A stretch of DNA of 64,000 bases from VMCP01 sp964645755 (GTDB taxonomy: Bacteria > Bacteroidota > Bacteroidia > NS11-12g > UBA955), in NCBI GenBank assembly GCA_964645755.1, contig CAZYBT010000002.1, forward strand, positions 1 through 64,000, in the 5' to 3' direction. Both the position numbers and the translations under genes were made by a program. Positions 1 through 9,162 of this stretch are shown here, piece by piece. Numbering within the stretch: the first letter of the stretch is position 1; every line of letters begins with the position of its first letter. Under the pieces are notes generated by a model. The model saw only the letters and a program-made list of their open reading frames with translations, had not been told where the DNA came from and did no database searches.

Positions 1-10
1 TGATTCATCC

Positions 11-42
11 TTTGTTTGGATTAAATTAATTTAGTAATTTTG
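11..42 (+). promoter_or_regulatory. rpoD promoter (Bacteroidota -33/-7 type)
   Basis: TTTG at 11-14 and TAATTTTG at 35-42 are separated by exactly 20 bases, matching the Bacteroidota primary-sigma consensus TTTG-N19-21-TAnnTTTG. The -7 box ends 46 bases before the rpoD start. Its fit to the consensus suggests that the primary sigma factor transcribes its own gene, which is inference. Confidence 0.65.
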
Positions 43-88
43 CAAGGCTAAAAATATACACTTTTAAGTAACATTTACATATTCATTC

Positions 89-952
89 ATGAGGCAACTA
101 AAAATATCGAAACAATTCACAAACCGCGAAAACAAATCGCTCGACAAGTACCTTAACGAGATTTCTAAAGTACCAATGATTGACGCCCAAGAGGAAGTTC
201 AATTGGCACAAAGAATTAGAGAAGGCGACCAAGCAGCGTTAGAAAAATTGGTAAATGCCAATTTGAGATTTGTGGTTTCCGTTTCTAAGCAATATCAAAA
301 CCAAGGATTAACCCTCGGAGATTTGATCAACGAAGGGAATATGGGACTCATTAAAGCAGCAAAAAGATTTGATGAAACAAGAGGTTTTAAATTCATTTCA
401 TATGCGGTTTGGTGGATTCGTCAGAGCATTCTTCAAGCTTTGGCAGATCAAAGCCGTATTGTACGACTTCCATTAAATAAAGTTGGTAGTTTAGGAAGAA
501 TTACGCAAGCTGCATCACGACTAGAACAAGAGCTAGAGAGAGAACCAACTCCTCAAGAAATTGCAGAATCTCTAGATATTCCATTGTCTGAAGTTGAAAA
601 CGCTTTGCGTTCAAGTGGTCGACATTTGAGCATTGATGCTCCATTGGCAGAGGGTGAAGACAATACATTATTGGGAGTACTTGATAACAACGACGAACCA
701 AATCCCGATATGCCATTGTTAAATGAATCATTACAAAATGAAATCAACCGCGTTATTTCAACCCTAACTGAAAAAGAAAGAGATGTATTGAAATATTACT
801 TTGGATTAGATGGGAATGCAGCACATACCCTAGAAGATATTTCAGAAAAGGTTGGATTAACCAGAGAGCGTGTACGTCAAATCAAAGAAAAAGCATTGCG
901 TAGATTACGTAAATCGAGCAAGAGTAAAATTTTAAAAACCTATTTAGGATAA
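89..952 (+). CDS. rpoD: RNA polymerase primary sigma factor (sigma-70 family, RpoD/SigA)
   Basis: Housekeeping sigma factor that directs RNA polymerase to -33/-7 promoters. At 287 aa it is the short form typical of Bacteroidota, lacking the long region 1.1 and the non-conserved insert of enterobacterial RpoD. Region 1.2 begins near residue 18 (DKYLNEISKVP). Region 2 covers about 55-125, with LTLGDLINEGNMGLIKAA and the -10 recognition helix around YAVWWIRQSI. Region 3 covers about 140-205. Region 4 ends with a helix-turn-helix (TLEDISEKVGLTRERVRQIK). The gene stands alone between its own promoter and a strong hairpin with a T run, so it is probably monocistronic. Family assignment is very secure. 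Confidence 0.97.
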   Translation: MRQLKISKQFTNRENKSLDKYLNEISKVPMIDAQEEVQLAQRIREGDQAALEKLVNANLRFVVSVSKQYQNQGLTLGDLINEGNMGLIKAAKRFDETRGFKFISYAVWWIRQSILQALADQSRIVRLPLNKVGSLGRITQAASRLEQELEREPTPQEIAESLDIPLSEVENALRSSGRHLSIDAPLAEGEDNTLLGVLDNNDEPNPDMPLLNESLQNEINRVISTLTEKERDVLKYYFGLDGNAAHTLEDISEKVGLTRERVRQIKEKALRRLRKSSKSKILKTYLG

Positions 953-963
953 AAATTAAAAAC

Positions 964-987
964 GGGGGGCGTAGGCCCCCTTTTTTA
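964..987 (+). terminator. Rho-independent terminator of rpoD
   Basis: A GGGGGC/GCCCCC stem (965-970 with 75-80 of the same hundred block, i.e. 975-980) with a GTAG loop is followed by six T residues. It begins 11 bases after the rpoD stop codon. Confidence 0.85.
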
Positions 988-1005
988 ATACATTCCATAT
1001 TTTTT

Positions 1006-1134
1006 ATGTCTAAACAGTCGCAAATAAAAATTATTGAACCAGGGAAACAAATAAAGTCGTCAAACGAAACAAATATTCAAAAACCTATTCAAGAACAACC
1101 CATTCCTTCTGGTAAAACCAATATTGCATTCTAA
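1006..1134 (+). CDS. Possible 42 aa small protein, unrecognised
   Basis: An ATG at 1006 opens a 42-codon frame ending in TAA at 1132-1134. It starts 19 bases after the rpoD terminator and is followed by another hairpin. The peptide is polar, rich in Gln, Lys, Ile and Pro, with no signal peptide, membrane segment or recognisable motif. No convincing promoter is visible in the short gap after the upstream terminator. It may be a chance ORF; it is listed because it fills the otherwise empty 953-1216 interval and lies between two terminators. Confidence 0.25.
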   Translation: MSKQSQIKIIEPGKQIKSSNETNIQKPIQEQPIPSGKTNIAF

Positions 1135-1170
1135 TGCAAATAATTATTACTGAACATAAATTCTGAATTC

Positions 1171-1206
1171 ACAACAAAAAGGGGGCTAAAGCCCCCTTTT
1201 TGTTGT
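1171..1206. terminator. Bidirectional terminator, 16-bp perfect stem
   Basis: ACAACAAAAAGGGGGC (1171-1186) and its exact complement (1191-1206) enclose a four-base TAAA loop. The A and T tracts on either side let it end transcription in both directions. It lies just downstream of the minus-strand gene ending at 1217, so it most likely terminates that gene. Confidence 0.85.
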
Positions 1207-1216
1207 TATCCTATTT

Positions 1217-4200
1217 TTATTTCAATACTGTTAATGTACCTCGATGAACATAGAGTTTATCATCGATATAGCGGAAGTTGATTTCAAACGCGTAAACTCC
1301 CTCTAAAGCGTCGTGTCCGTCTTTATCTTTTCCGTCCCAACCAATTGTTGGATCGTTTGAAGTGAACATGATATTACCCCATCGATCAATCACAGTTAAT
1401 CTATACTTCCTCAAGCCAAAAGAAGGCACATTTGAACCTGGCCAAACATCGTTTAACCCATCATTATTGGGAGAGAATGCAGTTGGAAGATGATATAACA
1501 ATTCTGGTTTTAAGAATATACTTTGCATAGCACTATCGTAACACCCTTGGTTCGTATAAACAATCAACTTTGTCTTAAAATCACCAGTTTTTGAGAACGT
1601 TTTAAACAATGGTCCCATTTGAAAATCAGTTTGACCGTCTTCAAAGTACCATTCGTAATGATCTGCACCAGTTCCTGTGTAAACAAATTTCCAATCGGTT
1701 TCCAATCCACGTGACAATAAATATTCACTCGTATAGCTTGCAACTGGTTTATTAAATATTTGTAAAGGCAGGTCAGTTGCCTTACCAATGCAACCAAGAT
1801 TCGATGTTACGGTTAATTTCACATTGAAATTACCCGCTCCCAAATAAGTATGTTTTGGATCGGTTTGAGCACTCACCATACCATCTCCGAAATCCCAAGC
1901 ATAGGTTGGAATACCTACGTTCAAGATTAAACTCGATTTAAAGTCAATTGGAACCCCTTGACATGCATTATTTCCTGAAAAACTCACAATTGGAGTTTCA
2001 GCAACATAAATCTTCTCAGCATGAGCACTTACACAGTTTTCTGCACTCTTGAGAGTAAGCGTGATTGTTTTAGCCCCAGTATCTACAAATATTTGATCTA
2101 CCAATGTAGAACCCGTAACATTTTTCACGGGCTTTGAAATATTCCAATTATATGTAACGGCATTAGCGCCATTTTCATTTGAAATATTCGTAAATACAAA
2201 GCGATTGTTTTGCAAACATTGCACCGGCGTATTTACCCTGAAATCGGCAACTGGAACAGGGAATACTTTGATTGGTTTAATGATAGAATCTGAACAACCA
2301 TCACCAGTTGTAATGACTAATTTGATATTTTTTGTACCCGCGGTGGCAAACGTTTTTCCTGAGTATGTAGAAGTAGTTGCTGTTACGCCGTCACTAAAAT
2401 CCCATTTTACACTGTACGTTGAGCCAAAAACAGTTTTGTCCGTAAAATTAAACAACTGAGAATAAAAACAAGCAGTATCTTTATTCATAGTGAAAGCAGG
2501 CGTTGGACTATTTACAACTTTGGCAAACGTACTAAATGTGTCACTACAACCAGACGCCGAAACCACCTTATGAAATACCATGTATGACTTCACAGTGGAA
2601 TATGAGTGGTCAACAGAGTCTAATGTACTTGTACTTCCGTCGCCAAGATCCCATGTATGCGTTAATTTCTCTGCAGAAACCCAAGGATTTTTCATTACAA
2701 AATGGAATTTATTGTTTCCTAAGCATTGCGTTGAGCCCTCCGGACTAATCTTTGCATCTGGATTTGCTTTGATTGTAAAATTTCTTTGGAACGAATCAGC
2801 ACATCCATATGTTGTTTTAGCAATAACCCTAGCCCAATAAGTGCCTGCCTGGCTGAATGTTTTAGATGGCACTATTTTGGCATAAGCATTGGTACCATCA
2901 CTAAAAATCCAATCACTACGTGAAGTCAAAGAATTTCCATTAGGAGCCACACTCATGTCTTTAAAATCAAAATAATGTGTTTTGAAACAGAAATTTGAAT
3001 CTGTTACTTCAAATTTTGCTTTTGGCTCAGGTGCAACATATACAAATGCCGTGGCAGTATCGTTACATCCATAATTTGTTGATGTGATGAGAATGATTTT
3101 CTTGTAACCCGTATCAGAATATGTGATTTTTTTCAAAGATCCCTGATTGTTTATAACGTTACCATTTACAATCCATTGATCTGCAAAATTACCATATGGG
3201 ATAGTTGAATTATCATCAAATTCAAATTCATTTTGTTTGAAACATAAATTGACAATTTTAGAACCAATAACGGTCTTTGCTAGAGAATGTACTACATAAA
3301 CTGAATCAGCAGTGTCTCGGCACAAGTAAATCGATTCTGTAATGAGTCTTATTCCAAATGTATCGTAATTTTTATAGGTATGGTTTCCAATTCTATTGAA
3401 TACAGTATCCAATGTACCATCTCCATAATTCCAAAAAGATTTCCCTATACCTTGAGCAGAATAACTGGAATCAACAAGGGTTGTGACTCTTTTTTGACAA
3501 GCATAAGGTGAAGGCAGATTGATTTTCGCAATTGGAAAAGGATACACTACAAGTGTAGTGTCGAGGGTATCTTTACATCCTTTCTTAGATTCTACGATAT
3601 ACCTCAAATTATTGGTAGACAGTGTATCAAAATGATACATGAATCTTTTTTCAGTAGAAGTAATGATTTTATTGAGATAATTATCAGATAACCTCCAACT
3701 TACATTTTTCAGTCCATCGTTATTATACTTAGTAGCATCGGATAAAGAGAAATAATTCTGTTGATAACAACGATTTAGCGTGTCGTAACTAATGGCTGCA
3801 ACTATTTTATCGGCCCGTCTCACATAGGTTGTATCTTGAGCAACACAGTTAGTTGATGTATCTGTTACCTTCACCCAAACCTTTTTATCAGTAGTTACAG
3901 TGAGTGAGCTCAATTTAGACCCATCATTCCATAAATATGTAAACTTCACCGATGTAGGTGCCTGAATTTTAACGTTCAATGAGTTCGCGCATTGTGACAT
4001 GGTATCAGGCAAATTGAGGTATGGACCTGGAGATACAGTTAATATTTTACTTCTCACAATTGTATCATCAATTCCGCATGAATTTGCAACCACTGACTTC
4101 ATCACAACATAATAAGTCCCAATTTTAGAAAATTTATGTGTTACCTGACTCCCCCATTCTGGTGCAGATCCATCTCCAAACTCCCATTTAATGGCTTTAA

Positions 4201-5740
4201 CAGTTTTAGAACTCGTTGATTTTAATGTAACGGGTTCTGAAGGACATTTACCATTTCGAGTAATCGAGAAATCATATTCTATGTTTTCAAACAAAGCACC
4301 CGCTGAATATGAATAACTTTCATATGGACCAACACCATATGCCACCACAATCATACCACTATCGCACTCAATAATATTTGAACTTGGGTTGGCAACTGAA
4401 ACTTGTGCATAAGCATATTTGTTGTTACATGTTGTTACATTTGTAAACGCGGAGGAAGCAAGTTTTGTACCATTGACAAAAACTGCATTTTTGGCAGTTT
4501 GGTCAATCAATATGTTGACCCAATGTTTATTCATATTGGAAGTGGTTGCTGTTCCAACTATGGTTTTGATCAAACGTTGATTTACATCAGGGGAAATAAA
4601 AACAGCTGGATCTCCGTTATTCCCGGTTAAACCACTACAAACACCATTCTTCATGTATTGAGCAACATAAGCTGGTTTGTCAGTTGTTACGCAAACCGGA
4701 GTTGCAGTTGTAATATGATCATAAATCCATTGACCTTTGGTAGCGATTGTCGTTACTAATGTGCCGTTTTTGTAAACTTTTGTATTGTCTTGTGCTGCAA
4801 TCACCTTATAAGCATAACCGCCAGTTTGACCACTAAATGGCATTAAAACGTAATCTTTACCCAAAGCTGCAGTTGGCAAAACTTGTGTATACAAGTGGTC
4901 TCTACCATTTACACCCCCACCGCAGTTACCCTTTGTTACGTGAGCAGACCTATTTCCTGAAAATACGTTTATTTTACCGCAACCATTGATAACTCTCACA
5001 CGAGTTCCTGTCAAATCACCGTTCTTTGCCCCAGTTGTCCCCCACGAAGTAGCAGCAGGATCGGTATTATTTGTTCCGGTTGCTTTAACAGATTGCACCT
5101 GATATACCTGTCCTTTTTGTAAACTCACGGTATAAGCTGTACCTGCAGCCTTTCCTCCTTTTGTTGGAACAGAAGGTGTAATTTCTACAGTGACATTGTT
5201 ATCCATCGCAATGATCACAAATTCACTTTCTCCATATGAAGATGTGGTATTCGGGAAAGTTCCTGTTGGAGCGTTTGGCGGAAAAGAAACAATATAAAAC
5301 TCTGGCGCAGTTGGAATACTCTCATAGGGCAAAATGAACGTTCCGTCTGAACGATTCAGTTCTAAGTTCATGCAGTATACATTCACCGGATCTTTTGCCA
5401 CAATGCGCAATCCACGTTTACTGTTTAAATCTGTTGCACCAAATTCAGAACCTACAGGATAATAAAAATTTACGTCTACCGAAATTCTATTTACCTTGTT
5501 TGCTGAAATGTTATAACTCACCGATGATCCGGTTAATCTCGGATTATCTAAAACCAAAGTAGTATTGATCGGTGAAGTCACAAATATCAACAGCGTATCT
5601 GGGTATCCACCATTTCTGGTTTCCATTTCCATGAAACTCATGTAAAATGTTTTACCCGTTGAGGAAATTTGCGCTTCGAGTTTTGAAGAAACCCCACACC
5701 ACAAAAGCATGAGGATTAAAAATTTATTTAGTTTAGTCAT
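1217..5740 (-). CDS. Large secreted PKD-repeat protein with IgGFc-binding-like N-terminus and T9SS type B sorting domain
   Basis: Predicted cell-surface or secreted adhesin-like protein of 1507 aa. Residues 1-24 form a signal peptide ending in LEAQ. About 30-490 resembles the IgGFc-binding N-terminal domain found in Bacteroidota surface proteins (for example LPTAALGKDYVLMPFSG). About 500-1390 is a string of PKD/SprB-like beta-sandwich repeats, with recurrent WxFGDG-type motifs (WEFGDGS, WDLGDGS, WDFSDGV, WDFGDG) and paired cysteines. The last ~95 residues, from LPTAFSPNNDGLNDVW, are the gliding-motility-associated (CHU_C, type B) T9SS sorting domain. Type B cargo is exported across the outer membrane by T9SS and often stays at the surface without the A-LPS anchor. 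It is a single gene with its own upstream region, which contains a 26-bp palindrome. Confidence 0.9.
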   Translation of the reverse strand: MTKLNKFLILMLLWCGVSSKLEAQISSTGKTFYMSFMEMETRNGGYPDTLLIFVTSPINTTLVLDNPRLTGSSVSYNISANKVNRISVDVNFYYPVGSEFGATDLNSKRGLRIVAKDPVNVYCMNLELNRSDGTFILPYESIPTAPEFYIVSFPPNAPTGTFPNTTSSYGESEFVIIAMDNNVTVEITPSVPTKGGKAAGTAYTVSLQKGQVYQVQSVKATGTNNTDPAATSWGTTGAKNGDLTGTRVRVINGCGKINVFSGNRSAHVTKGNCGGGVNGRDHLYTQVLPTAALGKDYVLMPFSGQTGGYAYKVIAAQDNTKVYKNGTLVTTIATKGQWIYDHITTATPVCVTTDKPAYVAQYMKNGVCSGLTGNNGDPAVFISPDVNQRLIKTIVGTATTSNMNKHWVNILIDQTAKNAVFVNGTKLASSAFTNVTTCNNKYAYAQVSVANPSSNIIECDSGMIVVAYGVGPYESYSYSAGALFENIEYDFSITRNGKCPSEPVTLKSTSSKTVKAIKWEFGDGSAPEWGSQVTHKFSKIGTYYVVMKSVVANSCGIDDTIVRSKILTVSPGPYLNLPDTMSQCANSLNVKIQAPTSVKFTYLWNDGSKLSSLTVTTDKKVWVKVTDTSTNCVAQDTTYVRRADKIVAAISYDTLNRCYQQNYFSLSDATKYNNDGLKNVSWRLSDNYLNKIITSTEKRFMYHFDTLSTNNLRYIVESKKGCKDTLDTTLVVYPFPIAKINLPSPYACQKRVTTLVDSSYSAQGIGKSFWNYGDGTLDTVFNRIGNHTYKNYDTFGIRLITESIYLCRDTADSVYVVHSLAKTVIGSKIVNLCFKQNEFEFDDNSTIPYGNFADQWIVNGNVINNQGSLKKITYSDTGYKKIILITSTNYGCNDTATAFVYVAPEPKAKFEVTDSNFCFKTHYFDFKDMSVAPNGNSLTSRSDWIFSDGTNAYAKIVPSKTFSQAGTYWARVIAKTTYGCADSFQRNFTIKANPDAKISPEGSTQCLGNNKFHFVMKNPWVSAEKLTHTWDLGDGSTSTLDSVDHSYSTVKSYMVFHKVVSASGCSDTFSTFAKVVNSPTPAFTMNKDTACFYSQLFNFTDKTVFGSTYSVKWDFSDGVTATTSTYSGKTFATAGTKNIKLVITTGDGCSDSIIKPIKVFPVPVADFRVNTPVQCLQNNRFVFTNISNENGANAVTYNWNISKPVKNVTGSTLVDQIFVDTGAKTITLTLKSAENCVSAHAEKIYVAETPIVSFSGNNACQGVPIDFKSSLILNVGIPTYAWDFGDGMVSAQTDPKHTYLGAGNFNVKLTVTSNLGCIGKATDLPLQIFNKPVASYTSEYLLSRGLETDWKFVYTGTGADHYEWYFEDGQTDFQMGPLFKTFSKTGDFKTKLIVYTNQGCYDSAMQSIFLKPELLYHLPTAFSPNNDGLNDVWPGSNVPSFGLRKYRLTVIDRWGNIMFTSNDPTIGWDGKDKDGHDALEGVYAFEINFRYIDDKLYVHRGTLTVLK

Positions 5741-5759
5741 TTTAGTCGTTTTTGTGTCG

Positions 5760-5778
5760 TTTAAGACATAGTCTTAAA
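5760..5778. repeat. 8-bp inverted repeat in the leader of the PKD gene
   Basis: TTTAAGAC and GTCTTAAA flank a 3-base spacer, 20-38 bases upstream of the start codon of the minus-strand gene at 5740. It could form a small hairpin in the mRNA leader or be an operator. Function is unknown. Confidence 0.4.
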
Positions 5779-5792
5779 ACAATCAATTCAGC

Positions 5793-5818
5793 ATATTATT
5801 TTGTTAACAAAATAATAT
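5793..5818. promoter_or_regulatory. 26-bp perfect palindrome upstream of the PKD-repeat gene
   Basis: The 13 bases 5793-5805 (ending TTGTT) are the exact reverse complement of 5806-5818, giving a loopless dyad centred on GTTAAC. It lies 53-78 bases upstream of the start codon at 5740, in a 179-base intergenic region. It has no GC-rich stem followed by a T run, so an operator is more likely than a terminator. The regulator is unknown. Confidence 0.5.
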
Positions 5819-5919
5819 AACATTAGTATGACAATTCACACTTGAGAATCGTTGCCCATTTCTTATTTAATTGAGTCAAAATGACTTTCACATGACCCTG
5901 ATGATAAAATACTATAACT

Positions 5920-7116
5920 CTATGAGATCACCCCGCTAAATACCAATTCTTCGTTTAAATAAACAGCAGCAAACTGACCCGATGTCACAGACTTTTTATG
6001 TCCCTCAAAAAACAATTGAATATCACCACTTTCCGATTCAATCAATTTGCAGCCAAACAATTCCTGCCGATACCGAATCCTGCATTTTAGTTCAGCAGCG
6101 TTCAATACCAACTCTTTCAAGGAAGGTCTCACCCAATGAGCATCTTTTTTACCAATAATCAACCCAGCGCTTAATAAACCAGGATGATCTTCACCTTGTC
6201 CGACGAAAATAATATTTTCTTCAACATCCGTTTGAATCACAAACAATGGCTTTGGCTTGCCACCAATATTTAATCCTTTTCTCTGCCCAATGGTATAAAA
6301 GTGCGCCCCTTGATGTTCCCCAATTTTTATTCCATCTCTTCTATCGAATCTCATCTTGGAGAGGCGTTTGAGGGAAAAATCACTAAAATCAGAAATTTGA
6401 ACCAAATGTTCCTTAAGTTTTTCTAGATTTTGATCAATTTCAATCACATCTCCTATTTTAGTCTTGAGTTGTTGTTGTAAAAATTCAGGCAAACTTACCT
6501 TACCGATGAAACACAATCCTTGAGAATCCTTTTTTGTGGCAGTTGCCAAATTTTGTTCTTCCGCAATTTTTCTCACTTCGGGCTTTAGCAAACCCCCAAT
6601 AGGAAAGAGGGCTTTTGAAAGTTGAAATTGATTTAATTGACACAAGAAATAACTTTGATCTTTGTTCGAATCTAAACCTGCAATCAATTGATATTCTAAT
6701 ACATCATCTACCATTACTTCAGATTTCTGAACGTAATGACCAGTAGCTACATAATCAGCACCAAGTTTTAAAGCATTGTCTAAAAAAATATCAAATTTTA
6801 TCTCTCGATTGCACAAAACATCTGGATTAGGTGTTCTACCAGCCTGATATTCGGCAAACATATAATCTACAATTCTTTGCTTGTACTCAGTACTCAAATC
6901 AATCACTTGAAAAGGAATACCCAATTGTTCAGCCACCATCATTGCATCCCTACTGTCATCGATCCACGGACATTCATCTTCCAAAGTTACCGATGCATCG
7001 TTCCAATTTCTCATGAATAATCCAACTACATCATAACCCGCTTGTTTGAGTAAATAAGCAGCAACTGAACTATCAACTCCACCGCTTAAACCAACAACTA
7101 CCCTTGTATTGTTCAT
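5920..7116 (-). CDS. mnmA: tRNA-specific 2-thiouridylase MnmA
   Basis: Cytoplasmic ATP pyrophosphatase that makes 2-thiouridine at position 34 of tRNA-Lys, -Glu and -Gln, using persulfide sulfur. The PP-loop is GLSGGVDSS near the N-terminus. The two catalytic cysteines lie in NPDVLCN and GLCFIGK, and the tRNA-binding region includes NKDQSYFLCQL. The start is placed at the ATG at 7116-7114 because it overlaps the upstream TGA (ATGA), giving 398 aa; an upstream in-frame start at 7146 would add ten non-homologous residues. The protein is slightly longer than the usual 360-380 aa because of a charged insert after GLCFIGKVSLPEFL. It is the last gene of the adk operon. Confidence 0.95.
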   Translation of the reverse strand: MNNTRVVVGLSGGVDSSVAAYLLKQAGYDVVGLFMRNWNDASVTLEDECPWIDDSRDAMMVAEQLGIPFQVIDLSTEYKQRIVDYMFAEYQAGRTPNPDVLCNREIKFDIFLDNALKLGADYVATGHYVQKSEVMVDDVLEYQLIAGLDSNKDQSYFLCQLNQFQLSKALFPIGGLLKPEVRKIAEEQNLATATKKDSQGLCFIGKVSLPEFLQQQLKTKIGDVIEIDQNLEKLKEHLVQISDFSDFSLKRLSKMRFDRRDGIKIGEHQGAHFYTIGQRKGLNIGGKPKPLFVIQTDVEENIIFVGQGEDHPGLLSAGLIIGKKDAHWVRPSLKELVLNAAELKCRIRYRQELFGCKLIESESGDIQLFFEGHKKSVTSGQFAAVYLNEELVFSGVIS

Positions 7117-9155
7117 ATTTTTCCCAACCATTTTCTTAAAAACCACTCAATTGAAAACAAAAGACTAATCATTAATAGTACCCAAAAAATTTGCACGGCA
7201 GAAAGATTCAAATTTTGCATGATTATGCGCTCTGAATTCAATGAATATGATTCAAGCTGTTTGACCAAATCTGCCATTTGATTGTTCAGATAAAACTTGC
7301 CTGTAAACTTTTGAGATAACGCCCGGAGTCCCTCAAAATTAGAAGTCAAATCAGAGGATTCCAACATCGACTTATTGCCATTCACCACTACTTCATCAAA
7401 GATTTCTGAATTACCTTCCAACTCAGCTCTCAGTTTAAATTGACCTCTATTTGACGCAATAAACTGGGACTTATAAAAATTTAAAGATTTCACCAAAGAA
7501 ATCTCCTTCTTCTTATTGCTTGAATCAATCACAAACAACTTGACATTGCCATTCAATGTAAGAGAACCAGTTTTGTCGAAGTGACTCACCATCAAAGGAT
7601 AAGATTCACCAACATTCAACTCACGATCTTGAATTGAAATTTTTAATTCTTTCTGTTTTTGTCCTGCAGCAGCAAGCCACAGAACATTTTTACTCATCCA
7701 ATCATCAAATACAGGAGATGAAGCATTCACTCTTTGTTCATTCATTCTCCAACGCCAGATACCATTTCCAAAGAACCAAGCACTTCGGGTTTGTTCATTT
7801 TCAACCAAGCCCATCAATGGAAAATTTGTATTGATTCCATTCCATTTTTGCGAAAGTTGTATCTGAAAAATGGGCGGCAAATTTAACTTCATCAAGGGAG
7901 AAAATACTGGACCAAATTGCTTCCATATCTTTTGATCTCCATCCAACACAAATGCTCCAAATTGATTCGAAATTTCGGTCGTTACTTCTTGGAATTGCCC
8001 AAAGTTTAAATTTTGCTGTTGATTTAAAGTATTATCAAGCAGTGACAATGAAACATTATTGTCAACAAACACCCAATGAGGTATTTTCTGTTGAGTTAAA
8101 TTTTTGATTCCCTCCACTTCCTTTTTATTGGTTGGAAAACCATGAAATATGTAAATATCACCGCCAAGTTTTATTCCATTCTGCCCTGAATAAACAACAA
8201 TCTCATTTTGAATCTTTGATTCTAAAGCCAGCTTAATAGCCTTTAAATCGGGATGTGGCCGACCATAAACCAAATGAACCTTCTTTTTTTGATCAACAAC
8301 CTGAACCCAAATATTTTTTTCATTATTAATTAAGTTGCGCTCATTTGAAAGTCCCGACAATGTTACAGTATACCTCACCCAGCCCAATTGACTTGGGGAG
8401 ATTTCAAACAATCTTTTTATAAAATCCTTGTCGAGGCTTGACCTCCACGTTTCAGACAAAATGGTTCGTCCATTTTCTTTTATAGAAATGGAAACTGGAA
8501 TATTTTTTGCTTGCAAAGACTGCAATGAAGCTTCGATTACAAATTTATTCTGCTTGAAAACCATTTCATTTCCGATCAATGATTGGATTTTCAAATCAGG
8601 ATATATCGTTGTATCGCCAAGGCCAATCACTTGCAATGGAATTGACGAAGAACCTTGAAGCATACCTGGCAACTTTCCTTTATTATAAATTCCATCAGAT
8701 AGCAAAACTGCACTCACAACCGATTCATCTTTAGCAAATTGTTGCAAGTGATTCACAATTTCATCAATACGGGTATATCTACTAAAAATAGGTTCTGAAT
8801 TGGCATTCTCAGGAATCAAATCATTGGCAAATTTGAATCGTTTTAATTCAACTTTCGACGCTATATTTTTCTCAAGCGCAGCAATCAATAGATTCGTTGA
8901 CAATTCAGAAAGGGAGTCGCATGATAAGCTTGCATCCCTATAAATGAGTAATTTCGGTTTTAATACGGTTGATTTTTGGTATGAAATTACAGGAGAAAAC
9001 AACAATAAAACCAAAAATAGAAATCCTGTAAAACGCAAAAAAAGAGCAATCTTCCAAAGATTGCCCTTTTTAAAATCATTTTTATATACAAACCACGACA
9101 ATCCGAAAGATACAACAACGGAAATGGCAATTGCGTACCAAGGAATGTCTAGCAT
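7113..9155 (-). CDS. VWA-like membrane protein (BatA/BatB-like topology)
   Basis: 680 aa integral membrane protein of unknown specific function. Two N-terminal membrane segments (about 5-22 and 35-60) are followed by a large domain. That domain contains a von Willebrand A-like fold (LLIYRDASLSCD near 90-100, and VVSAVLLSDGIYNKG near 160), then beta-rich Ig-like segments. A single membrane helix lies at the extreme C-terminus (about 655-672) before a basic tail. Such proteins are widespread in Bacteroidota and usually annotated as VWA-domain or hypothetical. The MIDAS-like DxSxS signature is degenerate (DASLS), so metal binding is uncertain. It begins 7 bases after the stop of the upstream T9SS-cargo gene and overlaps mnmA by ATGA. 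Confidence 0.7.
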   Translation of the reverse strand: MLDIPWYAIAISVVVSFGLSWFVYKNDFKKGNLWKIALFLRFTGFLFLVLLLFSPVISYQKSTVLKPKLLIYRDASLSCDSLSELSTNLLIAALEKNIASKVELKRFKFANDLIPENANSEPIFSRYTRIDEIVNHLQQFAKDESVVSAVLLSDGIYNKGKLPGMLQGSSSIPLQVIGLGDTTIYPDLKIQSLIGNEMVFKQNKFVIEASLQSLQAKNIPVSISIKENGRTILSETWRSSLDKDFIKRLFEISPSQLGWVRYTVTLSGLSNERNLINNEKNIWVQVVDQKKKVHLVYGRPHPDLKAIKLALESKIQNEIVVYSGQNGIKLGGDIYIFHGFPTNKKEVEGIKNLTQQKIPHWVFVDNNVSLSLLDNTLNQQQNLNFGQFQEVTTEISNQFGAFVLDGDQKIWKQFGPVFSPLMKLNLPPIFQIQLSQKWNGINTNFPLMGLVENEQTRSAWFFGNGIWRWRMNEQRVNASSPVFDDWMSKNVLWLAAAGQKQKELKISIQDRELNVGESYPLMVSHFDKTGSLTLNGNVKLFVIDSSNKKKEISLVKSLNFYKSQFIASNRGQFKLRAELEGNSEIFDEVVVNGNKSMLESSDLTSNFEGLRALSQKFTGKFYLNNQMADLVKQLESYSLNSERIIMQNLNLSAVQIFWVLLMISLLFSIEWFLRKWLGKI

Positions 9156-9162
9156 ATGTAAA

